64,000 bases of DNA, taken from positions 310,001-374,000 of the forward strand of contig CAXXXQ010000002.1 in assembly GCA_963677355.2 (NCBI GenBank), given 5' to 3'. The DNA is from Thiomicrorhabdus sp963677355. GTDB taxonomy: Bacteria; Pseudomonadota; Gammaproteobacteria; Thiomicrospirales; Thiomicrospiraceae. Shown in pieces: positions 43,998 through 52,192 of the stretch. Positions within the stretch are counted from its first letter, which is position 1. Every line of letters begins with the position of its first letter. Position numbers and translations under genes: made by a program. The notes below the pieces were generated by a model that did no database searches, was not told the origin of the DNA, and saw only the letters and a list, made by a program, of their open reading frames with translations.

Positions 43998-44942
43998 TTA
44001 GCGCTTATTCTTTTTATAACGGGCACGGCGTTCTTTTTTTGCTTCTTCTCGCGCCTTTTTCTTCTCTTCTTTGAGACGACGTTTTTCTTCGACTTCAATC
44101 ATCTCTTTGGCGATCATTTCCGGTGTTTCCAAGGAGAGGGGCCCCATGGTATTGTCGCGGTATTCCATAATGAAGATTCGGGACACCTTATCCAGATCAA
44201 CCATGCCGCCGGAACGCAAACAGCCGCGTTTGCGGCCGATCTCCTCTAGCAGTTCCAGATCGGTGTGCGGCAGAGTTTGCAGTTGGAAACGTTCCTTGAG
44301 TTGCACAGGGTAAGCTTCCAATAGATATTCGGCGGCATAAGAGGCGATATCCGGCAATTCAAAAGCGGTCTCTTTGATTCCACCGGTGATCGCCAAGCGG
44401 TAACCGCTATTTTCGTTTTCGATATTCGGCCACAGCATTCCCGGGGTATCAATCAAAGTGATATTCTCTTCCAGTTTGATACGTTGCTGCATCTTGGTGA
44501 CAGCCGGTTCATTACCGGTTTTGGCGATGGTTCGGCCGGTAATGTTATTGATCAGCGTGGATTTGCCTACATTGGGGATGCCGATAATCAAGGCATGGAT
44601 GGTTTTTACCGACTCGGCTTTTTCCGGAACTAATTTTTTGATTAAAGTGACAATCTGTTCCCGTTTATCGGTTCTATTCAGGTCGAACGCCAATGTCTTA
44701 ACACTGGATTCTTGTTCCATATGATCTTGCCATAGTTGGGTAATCGCCGGGTCAGCCAGATCGGTCTTGCTGAGAATCTTGATGGTCGGTTTATCTTTGC
44801 GGATTTCTTCAATCAGCGGGTTTTGACTGCTAAACGGAATACGCGCATCCAGAACTTCAATGAACACATCCACTTGGTTGAAAATTTCTCGCACCTCTTT
44901 CTGAGCCTTGTGCATATGACCCGGAAACCATTGAATTGCCAT
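43998..44942 (-). CDS. ylqF: Ribosome biogenesis GTPase YlqF/RbgA
   Basis: 314 residues with circularly permuted GTPase motifs: G4 LSKTDLAD comes before G1 IGIPNVGKSTLINN and G3 IDTPGMLWP. The family start AIQWFPGHMHKAQ is present. A C-terminal Lys/Arg/Glu-rich tail (about 285-314) is likely for RNA binding. It assists late assembly of the large ribosomal subunit. The start ATG at 44942 follows AAGGA by six bases; the longer frame adds five residues. Confidence 0.93.
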   Translation of the reverse strand: MAIQWFPGHMHKAQKEVREIFNQVDVFIEVLDARIPFSSQNPLIEEIRKDKPTIKILSKTDLADPAITQLWQDHMEQESSVKTLAFDLNRTDKREQIVTLIKKLVPEKAESVKTIHALIIGIPNVGKSTLINNITGRTIAKTGNEPAVTKMQQRIKLEENITLIDTPGMLWPNIENENSGYRLAITGGIKETAFELPDIASYAAEYLLEAYPVQLKERFQLQTLPHTDLELLEEIGRKRGCLRSGGMVDLDKVSRIFIMEYRDNTMGPLSLETPEMIAKEMIEVEEKRRLKEEKKKAREEAKKERRARYKKNKR

Positions 44943-44972
44943 CTTTATTCCTTGCATTTAAGTTTTGCTAAA

Positions 44973-45092
44973 TTATAGCGGTTTGAGTATCCATTGGGCA
45001 GTTTCATCTACTTCTATTTGTATCCAGGTGCCGAATTGGCTTGTTGTTTGTAAATCTAAATCACTACAAGTGCTTTGTTTAACTATAAGCAT
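44973..45092 (-). CDS. Candidate 39-residue protein upstream of rbgA
   Basis: On the minus strand an ATG at 45092 opens 39 codons ending 30 bp before the rbgA start. AGGA lies seven bases upstream of the ATG. The product is mixed in composition, with no membrane segment, ending QWILKPL. Codon use is like real genes. I do not recognise it. It could be a short gene or leader of rbgA. Confidence 0.4.
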   Translation of the reverse strand: MLIVKQSTCSDLDLQTTSQFGTWIQIEVDETAQWILKPL

Positions 45093-45370
45093 TATTAATT
45101 CCTACTGTTTTACTCGGTCTCTATACTTGAGTTCAAGGCCAAGTGCCTCATTCTGGCGTAGTAAATGCTGGGAGAGTGCTTGAACAGGCTTTTACATAGA
45201 TTTTTGCTTTAAGTTGGTGCGATATAAATGAAAAGCTGAATACTGGAGTGGTAAGCCGGTAGTGCTATTGGTTTTAGGTTGATAGCCGGATTTTTATTGA
45301 ATTTCTTCAACTGCAAAAGTGGTTTAAGTCGCTTGTGTTTCGGAATCTTTTTTCAAAAGGAGACCGCGTT
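45093..45370. other. Intergenic stretch with short coding-like fragments
   Basis: No convincing gene. Around 45105-45200 the minus strand has two overlapping coding-like open segments of about 28 and 32 codons without start codons, which may be remnants of decayed genes. The ribosome site AAGGAG of the next gene is at 45357-45362. Confidence 0.3.
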
Positions 45371-45706
45371 ATGGCTACGATTGCACAACTCACACCTAAA
45401 ATGGAACCGAACAGCAATGTTAAGGTTCATCAACACACCAAGCCCGCTGTTAATCAAAAAGAAGCGGAGTCAAATAATGTCTGTAGCTTCGTCAAGCAAG
45501 AGGTGGATATGATGCCGGGTCAATGGAGTGAACCAGGTAATCCAACGCCTTACGAACTGAGGGTCACGATTGAAACGTGTAAGCGCCTATGGAAATTAAA
45601 TAAAGAGGCGTTGAATCATCCCGAGTGCAATGTTGAGACGACGCAGTACAACATTAAGATACTCGAAAAACTCTATATCAATTTGATGGATTATCTAGTC
45701 GAATGA
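45371..45706 (+). CDS. Hypothetical protein, 111 residues
   Basis: A soluble protein with a polar N-terminus (about 1-35), then VCSFVKQEVDMMPGQWSEPGNPTPYELRV and helical IETCKRLWKLNKEAL and YNIKILEKLYINLMDYL segments (each part of 40-111). The ATG is preceded by AAGGAG at a good distance. It has three cysteines. It ends 2 bp before the convergent stop of the next gene. No family is recognised, but codon use and ribosome site support it. Confidence 0.7.
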   Translation: MATIAQLTPKMEPNSNVKVHQHTKPAVNQKEAESNNVCSFVKQEVDMMPGQWSEPGNPTPYELRVTIETCKRLWKLNKEALNHPECNVETTQYNIKILEKLYINLMDYLVE

Positions 45707-45708
45707 TT

Positions 45709-45945
45709 TTAGCGGAAAACGCTTCTGATCAAACGATAAAACATGATTAAAGCAAAAGGTATCCAAATAAACACCACCCACTTGAAGACGTTATAAAACG
45801 ACGTAAATTGCGGCTCAAGATGGGATAACCCTTCAACGGTAAGTTGCCCGTTTTCAGCATTGGAAAGGGCAACAAATACAACGATCAGCAAACTTGCACC
45901 GATCAGTGCGCCCAGGTAAAGAAATATTTTTGTAACGATATCCAT
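45709..45945 (-). CDS. Small two-helix membrane protein
   Basis: 78 residues with two transmembrane helices (about 5-25 and 52-72) joined by a polar loop (SNAENGQLTVEGLSHLEPQ). The start is taken at the ATG before DIVTKIFLYLG; the longer open frame adds 18 residues with no better ribosome site. No family recognised; possibly a stress or envelope protein. Convergent with the previous gene. Confidence 0.65.
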   Translation of the reverse strand: MDIVTKIFLYLGALIGASLLIVVFVALSNAENGQLTVEGLSHLEPQFTSFYNVFKWVVFIWIPFALIMFYRLIRSVFR

Positions 45946-46028
45946 GGTTTTTAACAATTTGTATTGATGTGTGCAAAATATACCAGATGTTACCAGCACT
46001 CAGGTAAAGATTGCGTTAAGCAATCAAT

Positions 46029-46697
46029 TTATTCAAGAACCAACTTATTTAAGAACCAGTTTTTTGCGGCATCCGCAGCCAGTTCCAGTGTACCGGGCTC
46101 CTCAAACAGGTGAGTTGCTCCCGGAATAATTTTCAACATGCACTCTGTTTGTATGGCTTGTTTAGCCTTCTCGTTTAACTTTATGACTTCTGTATCCAAG
46201 CTACCAACGATTAGTAAAGTCGGAGTAGTCACTTCCGGCAGTATCGGCATGGCCAGATCCGGGCGTCCGCCACGAGAGACCACCGCTTTGACGATTTTGG
46301 GTAAAAAACCGGCTGCATATAGAGCTGCAGCAGCGCCAGTGCTGGCGCCAAATAATCCGATCGGCAAGTTAGGAATGGTGGTGGATTGGTTAATAAACTC
46401 AGTGGCGGTAATGGTTCGGCGACTTAGCAGTTCAATATCAAAACGATATTCCAATGTGGCTTGATCTATTTGGTGTTCTTCGTTGGTCAACAGGTCAAAC
46501 AGTAGGGTGGCCAGACCAGCTTGGTTGAGCAAATCGGCCACATAACGGTTTCTCGGGCTGAAGCGGCTGCTGCCACTCCCATGGACGAACAGGACTAACC
46601 CCGTTGCATTATCAGGAATACGCAGATTGCCTTGCAGGGTGGCATTGCCGACAGGTATGTCAATTTCCGATTCATGGATTGAAAATTCATCAGTCAT
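46029..46697 (-). CDS. Alpha/beta hydrolase, dienelactone hydrolase family
   Basis: 222 residues. The oxyanion loop VHGSGSSRFSPRN, nucleophile elbow FGASTGAAAAL (Ser), the Asp in VGSLDTEV and the His in GATHLFEE complete a catalytic triad. It overlaps the phosphoribosyltransferase gene by 8 bp. In many bacteria the two domains occur as one fused protein, so they probably work on the same substrate, which is unknown. Confidence 0.85.
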   Translation of the reverse strand: MTDEFSIHESEIDIPVGNATLQGNLRIPDNATGLVLFVHGSGSSRFSPRNRYVADLLNQAGLATLLFDLLTNEEHQIDQATLEYRFDIELLSRRTITATEFINQSTTIPNLPIGLFGASTGAAAALYAAGFLPKIVKAVVSRGGRPDLAMPILPEVTTPTLLIVGSLDTEVIKLNEKAKQAIQTECMLKIIPGATHLFEEPGTLELAADAAKNWFLNKLVLE

Positions 46698-47340
46698 TGT
46701 TCCAAGCCTCTTTTAGTTGTTGTTTGACCTCTGCATCACTGACTTGAGAAAAATCGACATACCATTGACCGATAGAAGAAAAGTCGGCAGGTTGAAACGG
46801 ACAGATTACATTGTCCACTCTGTTTTGGATGGCGGTAATCGTATCTGGAGGGGAAACCGGCACCGCCACGGTGATCGATTTGGGATGATGCAGTTTGATG
46901 GCATCGATTGCGGCCAACATGGTCGAACCGGTCGCCAAACCATCATCGACTAAGATGATGTTCCTGTCTTCATAGTTTAATAGCGGACGATCTCCTCGGT
47001 AGACCTGCTCGCGGCGTTCAAGTTCGGTACGTTCCTGCTCTTCAACCCGTTGGATCGCTTGTTCAGAAATGTTATAGGCTTGAATCACTGATTGATTCAG
47101 AACTTTAATGCCACCGCTGGAGATAGCGCCCATCGCTAATTCAGGAAAAGCGGGCATGCCGAGTTTCCGTACTAGTAGGAGATCGAGCTTGGCGTGGTAG
47201 GCCTGAGCTATTTCAAAAGCAACCGGAACCCCGCCTCGCGGCAAGGCTAAAATGATCGGGTTCTGTAGTGACAATTCTGCTCGCAGTAGTTCTGCCAGCC
47301 ATCGGCCTGCAGCAGTTCTGTCTGGGATAGGAAGTTGCAT
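46690..47340 (-). CDS. Phosphoribosyltransferase domain protein
   Basis: 216 residues of type I PRTase fold. The PRPP loop is IILVDDGLATGSTMLAA around 125-141, with LALPRGGVPVAFEIA near the start. A wide, charged hood region (about 70-120) is unlike known purine or pyrimidine transferases. It shares an 8-bp overlap with a downstream hydrolase. Base specificity cannot be told. Confidence 0.87.
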   Translation of the reverse strand: MQLPIPDRTAAGRWLAELLRAELSLQNPIILALPRGGVPVAFEIAQAYHAKLDLLLVRKLGMPAFPELAMGAISSGGIKVLNQSVIQAYNISEQAIQRVEEQERTELERREQVYRGDRPLLNYEDRNIILVDDGLATGSTMLAAIDAIKLHHPKSITVAVPVSPPDTITAIQNRVDNVICPFQPADFSSIGQWYVDFSQVSDAEVKQQLKEAWNND

Positions 47341-47502
47341 GATTCTATTTCCTTATTTTAGGATGAAAATACAAACCAGGAGTTTAGATTAAACGATTGA
47401 ATTTGCTTTTGGCAAGCGTTTGAATGGCTGTAATTTAAGGTGAGGTTATTCGAATTAGAGCTTGGTCAAAGGTGGATTGATTTCTGAACGGTAGTGTAAA
47501 AA

Positions 47503-47540
47503 AAGCGGCAAGCCTAGGTTAACAAGGCATTGCCGCTTTC
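47503..47540 (-). terminator. Terminator downstream of proS
   Basis: A 10-bp stem AAAGCGGCAA/TTGCCGCTTT with an inner GCCT/AGGC is followed on the minus strand by TTTTT. It lies 22 bp after the proS stop. Confidence 0.9.
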
Positions 47541-47562
47541 TTTTTATTCGCAGGATAGGTTT

Positions 47563-49275
47563 CTATGCGATTTTAGCCATTAAGAATTCGATAAAACCTT
47601 CTGCATCAATATCTTGCGCTTTTTCATCACGACGGTACTTATATTCGATTTGACCGTTATCCAAGCCTCGTTCACCGATTACGATACGGTGCGGGATACC
47701 GATCAGATCCATATCGGAGAACATGACGCCTGGTCGTTCTGAACGGTCGTCGAACAATACATCAACACCTTTAGCCGTTAGCTCGGCATACAGTTTTTCA
47801 GCCGCTTCTTTAACGCGTGGAGATTTATGCATTTGCATTGGCACGATACATACCTGGAACGGTGCGATCGGTTCCGGCCAGATAATGCCGCGATCATCGT
47901 AGTTCTGTTCAATCGCCGCCGCTACTACACGTGTAACGCCGATACCGTAACAACCCATTTCCAGAATTTGCGAACGACTGTCTTCGTTTTGCACGTTGGC
48001 ATTTAACGCCGCCGAATATTTGTTGCCAAGCTGGAAAATATGACCGACTTCGATTCCGCGGCGGATTTCGATCTTGCCGTTTCCGCACGGGCTCGGATCG
48101 CCTTTGACAACGTTACGGATATCGGCAACTAAAGTTGGCGTAGCATCGCGCTCCCAGTTTACACCGGTTAAGTGGAAGCCATCTTTATTGGCGCCACAGA
48201 CGAAGTCGCTCATGTGAGCAGCAGTACGATCGACAATGACCGGGATCGTTAATCCAACCGGACCAATTGAACCGGCGCTACAGCCGGCTGCGGCTTTGAT
48301 CTCTTCGTCACCGGCCATTTCCAGAGGAGATGCGACCAAGTCCAGCTTCTCGGCTTTAATCTCGTTCAGTTCATGATCGCCGCGAACCACTAAGGCAACG
48401 ATCGGCGCTTCTTCTGTTGCACCTTTAACCAGCAAGGTCTTGGCGACTTTCTTTTTCTTCAGCTGCAGGAAGCCACACACTTCTTCGATAGAGTGTTGAT
48501 CCGGCGTGGCCACTTCAGCCATCGTTTCCGCCGCTTCTGCTCGTTCGCCACGCGGTGCCAGAGCCTCGGCAAGTTCGACGTTGGCAGCGTAATCCGAACC
48601 GGTCGAGAAAGCGATGTCGTCTTCACCGGAGTCAGCCAAAACATGGAACTCATGTGAGGCTTCTCCACCAATTGAACCGGTATCGGCCTGCACCGGACGG
48701 AAATCCAGACCCAGACGGCTGAAGATACGGTTATAGGCATCGAACATTTCATCGTAGGTTGCTTGCAAACTTTCCTGATCCATATGGAAAGAGTAGGCGT
48801 CTTTCATGATGAACTCACGGGAACGCATAACACCAAAGCGAGGGCGAATCTCATCACGGAATTTAGTTTGGATTTGGTAGAAATTAGCCGGTAACTGCTT
48901 ATAGCTGCGGATTTCGCGGCGCACTAAATCGGTAATAATCTCTTCGTGAGTCGGGCCCAAAGCAAAGTCACGGTCATGACGGTCTTTGAAACGTAGTAGC
49001 TCAGGACCGTAATCTTGTGCTCGTCCCGATTCTTCCCACAGTTCCATTGGCTGGACGACTGGCATCAACACTTCTTGTGCTCCGGAACGGTTCATCTCTT
49101 CGCGAATAATCGCTTCTACTTTTCTTAGCACTCGGACACCCATCGGCAGCCAGTTATATAAACCTCCGGCAAGAGGTCGGATGATTCCGGCTCGTAGCAT
49201 TAACTGATGGCTGATGACAACCGCATCGGAAGGAGTTTCACGAGTGGTAGAAAGAAGTAGGTTAGACGTTCTCAT
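47563..49275 (-). CDS. proS: Prolyl-tRNA synthetase
   Basis: 570 residues of the bacterial type with an editing insertion. Class II motif 2 FRDEIRPRFGVMRSREF and motif 3 GCYGIGVTRVVAA are present, with the editing domain about 220-400 (TAAHMSDFVCGANKDG) and the C-terminal anticodon-binding region. It charges tRNA-Pro and hydrolyses Ala-tRNA-Pro. The start MRTSNLLLSTTRE matches the family; a TTG 21 bases upstream extends the frame. Confidence 0.98.
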   Translation of the reverse strand: MRTSNLLLSTTRETPSDAVVISHQLMLRAGIIRPLAGGLYNWLPMGVRVLRKVEAIIREEMNRSGAQEVLMPVVQPMELWEESGRAQDYGPELLRFKDRHDRDFALGPTHEEIITDLVRREIRSYKQLPANFYQIQTKFRDEIRPRFGVMRSREFIMKDAYSFHMDQESLQATYDEMFDAYNRIFSRLGLDFRPVQADTGSIGGEASHEFHVLADSGEDDIAFSTGSDYAANVELAEALAPRGERAEAAETMAEVATPDQHSIEEVCGFLQLKKKKVAKTLLVKGATEEAPIVALVVRGDHELNEIKAEKLDLVASPLEMAGDEEIKAAAGCSAGSIGPVGLTIPVIVDRTAAHMSDFVCGANKDGFHLTGVNWERDATPTLVADIRNVVKGDPSPCGNGKIEIRRGIEVGHIFQLGNKYSAALNANVQNEDSRSQILEMGCYGIGVTRVVAAAIEQNYDDRGIIWPEPIAPFQVCIVPMQMHKSPRVKEAAEKLYAELTAKGVDVLFDDRSERPGVMFSDMDLIGIPHRIVIGERGLDNGQIEYKYRRDEKAQDIDAEGFIEFLMAKIA

Positions 49276-49483
49276 TTTTTGATGTTGCCTTTGCAATAAA
49301 TTCGAATAATTCGGGTTTTAATTAAACGCTATATTTTAGCATGCACGCGATCAAGAACACGGCTTTTAAAGTGCTATTTTGGAAATGGATGGGTAAAAAG
49401 AAATCACGGCTCTTTTTTAAAGACTATTGGTAGCTAAGCGCAATCAAACGAAGAAATCATTCAGTCAAACGTCATTGCTTAAT

Positions 49484-49527
49484 GACGTTCCAATAATGTT
49501 CTATTAACGTTATAGTTAACGTTCTAA
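49484..49527. repeat. AACGTT-rich repeat cluster at the end of the DUF2062 gene
   Basis: Two tandem 12-bp units, TTAACGTTATAG and TTAACGTTCTAA (49504-49527, 10 of 12 matches), follow a GACGTT at 49484. The second unit covers the stop codon of the DUF2062 gene. Each contains the palindrome AACGTT. Confidence 0.5.
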
Positions 49528-50051
49528 TGCCGTTTGAAAACTTTTTGTTTGACTGCGGAGATAAAGCTCGCCCAATGGAAATGTCCAATGAGCATATACA
49601 TGGTAAAACCGATGATTATGCCCAGAAGTATGTTGCCGAAATAGAAGGGTTTCCAGATCAGAGGGAAGACTTCTTCAAACCAAATTTGCGAGCCGATGGT
49701 GATATTGGCTGAAGCTTGGTGTAGATCGGGGGTACCTAGTATCCAGGTTCCGAAAATATAGCCGCCATACCAAATCGGCCACATGGTTACCGGATTGGTG
49801 ATCCAGGCCAGCGCCGTCGCTAACGGAATATTGGCTCGCAGATAATAGGCAAATACCGACCCTAGCACCATCTGAAACGGAATCGGCAGCATCATGCAGA
49901 AAGAACCGATAAACCCGGCACGCGCGAAAGACTTGCGGTCACCTGCCCAGTAAACCCGGTCTTTGAATTTGGGGAAAAATTTGTTCAAAAAATCGGAGCG
50001 TTTAGTCGCTCTGCCAATTTGATGCATTTTTAATTTGAGATATCGAAACAT
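49524..50051 (-). CDS. DUF2062 membrane protein
   Basis: 175 residues matching DUF2062: RKSFARAGFIGSFCMMLPIPFQMV and ITNPVTMWPIWYGGYIFG are its hallmarks, with three hydrophobic helices (about 45-70, 78-105, 140-160). The N-terminus is cationic (FFPKFKD). It is a small inner-membrane protein of unknown role. It is the last gene of a leftward run from the AsmA-like gene, and its stop lies in an AACGTT repeat. Confidence 0.83.
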   Translation of the reverse strand: MFRYLKLKMHQIGRATKRSDFLNKFFPKFKDRVYWAGDRKSFARAGFIGSFCMMLPIPFQMVLGSVFAYYLRANIPLATALAWITNPVTMWPIWYGGYIFGTWILGTPDLHQASANITIGSQIWFEEVFPLIWKPFYFGNILLGIIIGFTMYMLIGHFHWASFISAVKQKVFKRH

Positions 50052-50108
50052 CAGAGAATTATATCAGTTTTTTCTGATATTGATCGAGATAACAACAGCT
50101 TAGCCGTT

Positions 50109-50873
50109 TTACAGGTTTTTAATGGTTGTGGGGCCTGCCAGGGCCTGATGCACCGGCATGATCTCAATGCTGTTGACGTTGACGTGAGCGGGCTGACTCA
50201 AGATCCAGTGAATGGTTTCTGCAATGTCTTCGGATTTTAACGGTTCCAGATTTTCATAGACTTGTTTAGCAATCTGTTCATCTCCTTTAAAACGAACTAG
50301 AGAAAACTCGCTTTCACTGAGCAAGCCCGGTTCGACGTTGGTAACCTTGAGTGCGGTACCCAACAGGTCGGAACGTAAGTTGGCGGAAAACTGTTCGACA
50401 AACGCTTTGGTGGCCCCGTAGACATTGGCGCCTTTATAGGCATAGCTACCGGCAATGGAACCGATATTGATAATGTGGCCGTGGTTTCTGGAGACCATGT
50501 CCGGTAATAATTTTCTGCTCAAATAGGCCAGTGACAGGCAGTTGGTGTTGATCATGGTTTGCCAATCCAGCCAGTCCGCCTCATGAGCGGGACTTAAGCC
50601 TAAAGCCAGTCCGGCATTGTTGATTAAGACATCAATGGGTTTAAAACTCTCAGGAAGTTCTGCAACTGCCTGATCCAGTTGCGCATGATCGTTAATATCA
50701 CAGGCAATGGTGTGGCAGGGAGTCATTGAGCCCAGTTTTTGTTGTAGAGCCTGTAGCCGTTGTTGACGACGGGCGAGCAGAATCAATTGATAACCGGCTT
50801 TGGCTAATCTTTCAGCCGTGGCTTGACCGATGCCGCTGGAGGCTCCGGTAATTAAAACGGTTGCTTTATTCAT
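50109..50873 (-). CDS. SDR-family NAD(P)-dependent oxidoreductase
   Basis: 254 residues of the classical short-chain dehydrogenase type. Cofactor motif TGASSGIGQATAERL (about 9-23), NNAG at 86-89 in DVLINNAGLAL, and the catalytic Ser/Tyr/Lys in NIGSIAGSYAYKGANVYGATKAF. It resembles YdfG-like 3-hydroxy acid or serine dehydrogenases. The substrate is not defined. Confidence 0.88.
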   Translation of the reverse strand: MNKATVLITGASSGIGQATAERLAKAGYQLILLARRQQRLQALQQKLGSMTPCHTIACDINDHAQLDQAVAELPESFKPIDVLINNAGLALGLSPAHEADWLDWQTMINTNCLSLAYLSRKLLPDMVSRNHGHIINIGSIAGSYAYKGANVYGATKAFVEQFSANLRSDLLGTALKVTNVEPGLLSESEFSLVRFKGDEQIAKQVYENLEPLKSEDIAETIHWILSQPAHVNVNSIEIMPVHQALAGPTTIKNL

Positions 50874-50940
50874 TATTCAGACATTTCTTCAAGTAGGGGG
50901 TTGCTAACTATTCTACCCGCATACGCCGCAGAAGTTGACT

Positions 50941-52167
50941 TCAGTTAAATAGTCTCTGTTTCAGCTCGATAAGCACCAATCCGAACGTGACCACAAATGC
51001 CAGTAAGGCGAGCCAGCGTGGAAAAGTCAGGCAACCTTCCGGTGCCGGTTCATGGCCTTTGATTTTCCATAAAGCCAGATTAATCACCGAGAAGACAATC
51101 AACATTAATATCGACGTCAATTGAGCTAATGAAGATAAGTTGCCGATTAAGGCAAAACCGATAATCAGAGTCCCGCTAATCGCCGTAGCGATCAGCGGTG
51201 TTTGTGTTGTGGGGTGTACATAACTGAGAAAAGCGGGCAGTTGGTGGCGATAACTCAAACCGTAGATCACTCTGGAGGCCATGATCAGTTGGATCAATGA
51301 ACCGTTGATGATCGCCAGCATACTGATCAAAGAGATAGCGGTGGCCTCTTTTCCTGTATGTAAGGTATATAAAGTTGCTAGCGGAGCCTCGCTTTCGGCT
51401 AGTTTTTCGGGTGGTAGAGAGAGGATGGCAATGACCATAATCAACATGTAAATGAGAGTCGTGATTGCCAGCGTCAGCAGAATGGCTAGCGGCAAATTAC
51501 GTTTTACGTCTTTGACTTCTTCGGCGACATCGACCATGTCCTCAAAGCCGATAAAGGCATAAAAAGCCAATAGGGCACCGGCAAAGATAATACTGAGGTT
51601 GGTCAGGCTGAAATAGGGAATTAAGAGTTCACCCATGGTTGGAAGTTGATTTAGGGCGTCATGACCGATCAGGATAATCCAAATCAGGCCGCCCACCTCA
51701 ATCACGGTAATCAGGGCTGCAGCCATTACCGATGCCGCCACCCCGTATATGGCCAGACCGGTTAAAAATAGACCAACCAGAATGATTGAAGCAGTACTGT
51801 CAAGGTGAATCAATTGATTTAGGTAACCTGAAAAACCGTTTAATAGGGCGGCGGCCGAAACCATTCCACCGACCACAACCAGAAGACCGATAATCTGTGC
51901 TAAAAGGTGGGAGCGAAAGCCTTGTTGAGTGTATAGGGCCGCACCGGCTGCGCGTGGATAACGGCAAGAAAGTTCGGCAAAAGAGAAGGCGGTTAAAGCG
52001 GCCAAAAGCGCGGCAAATAAAAAGGCGGCCGGGGCCAGATAGCCGGCAATCCCCGCCAATTCACCGACCAAGGCGTAAATGCCGGCCCCGACGGTTGTCC
52101 CCAGACCATACAACACCATCTGTGGTAAGGAGAGGGTCCGTTTTAATTCAGTGGGCTGTTCTTCCAT
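50941..52167 (-). CDS. APC-family amino acid permease
   Basis: 408 residues with about 12 transmembrane helices. The substrate-binding start GLGTTVGAGIYALVGELAG and FYAFIGFEDMVDVAEEVKDVKRNLP are typical of the cationic amino acid transporter-like branch. Substrate unknown. It starts 25 bp after the subtilase gene on the same strand. Confidence 0.88.
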   Translation of the reverse strand: MEEQPTELKRTLSLPQMVLYGLGTTVGAGIYALVGELAGIAGYLAPAAFLFAALLAALTAFSFAELSCRYPRAAGAALYTQQGFRSHLLAQIIGLLVVVGGMVSAAALLNGFSGYLNQLIHLDSTASIILVGLFLTGLAIYGVAASVMAAALITVIEVGGLIWIILIGHDALNQLPTMGELLIPYFSLTNLSIIFAGALLAFYAFIGFEDMVDVAEEVKDVKRNLPLAILLTLAITTLIYMLIMVIAILSLPPEKLAESEAPLATLYTLHTGKEATAISLISMLAIINGSLIQLIMASRVIYGLSYRHQLPAFLSYVHPTTQTPLIATAISGTLIIGFALIGNLSSLAQLTSILMLIVFSVINLALWKIKGHEPAPEGCLTFPRWLALLAFVVTFGLVLIELKQRLFN

Positions 52168-52192
52168 TGGGGTGATATGGCTTTAACAGGGG

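Noticed and set aside
45279..45512. Rightward 77-codon frame overlapping the hypothetical gene at 45371
   Set aside because: No ribosome site, and the overlapping frame from 45371 has AAGGAG and better codon use.
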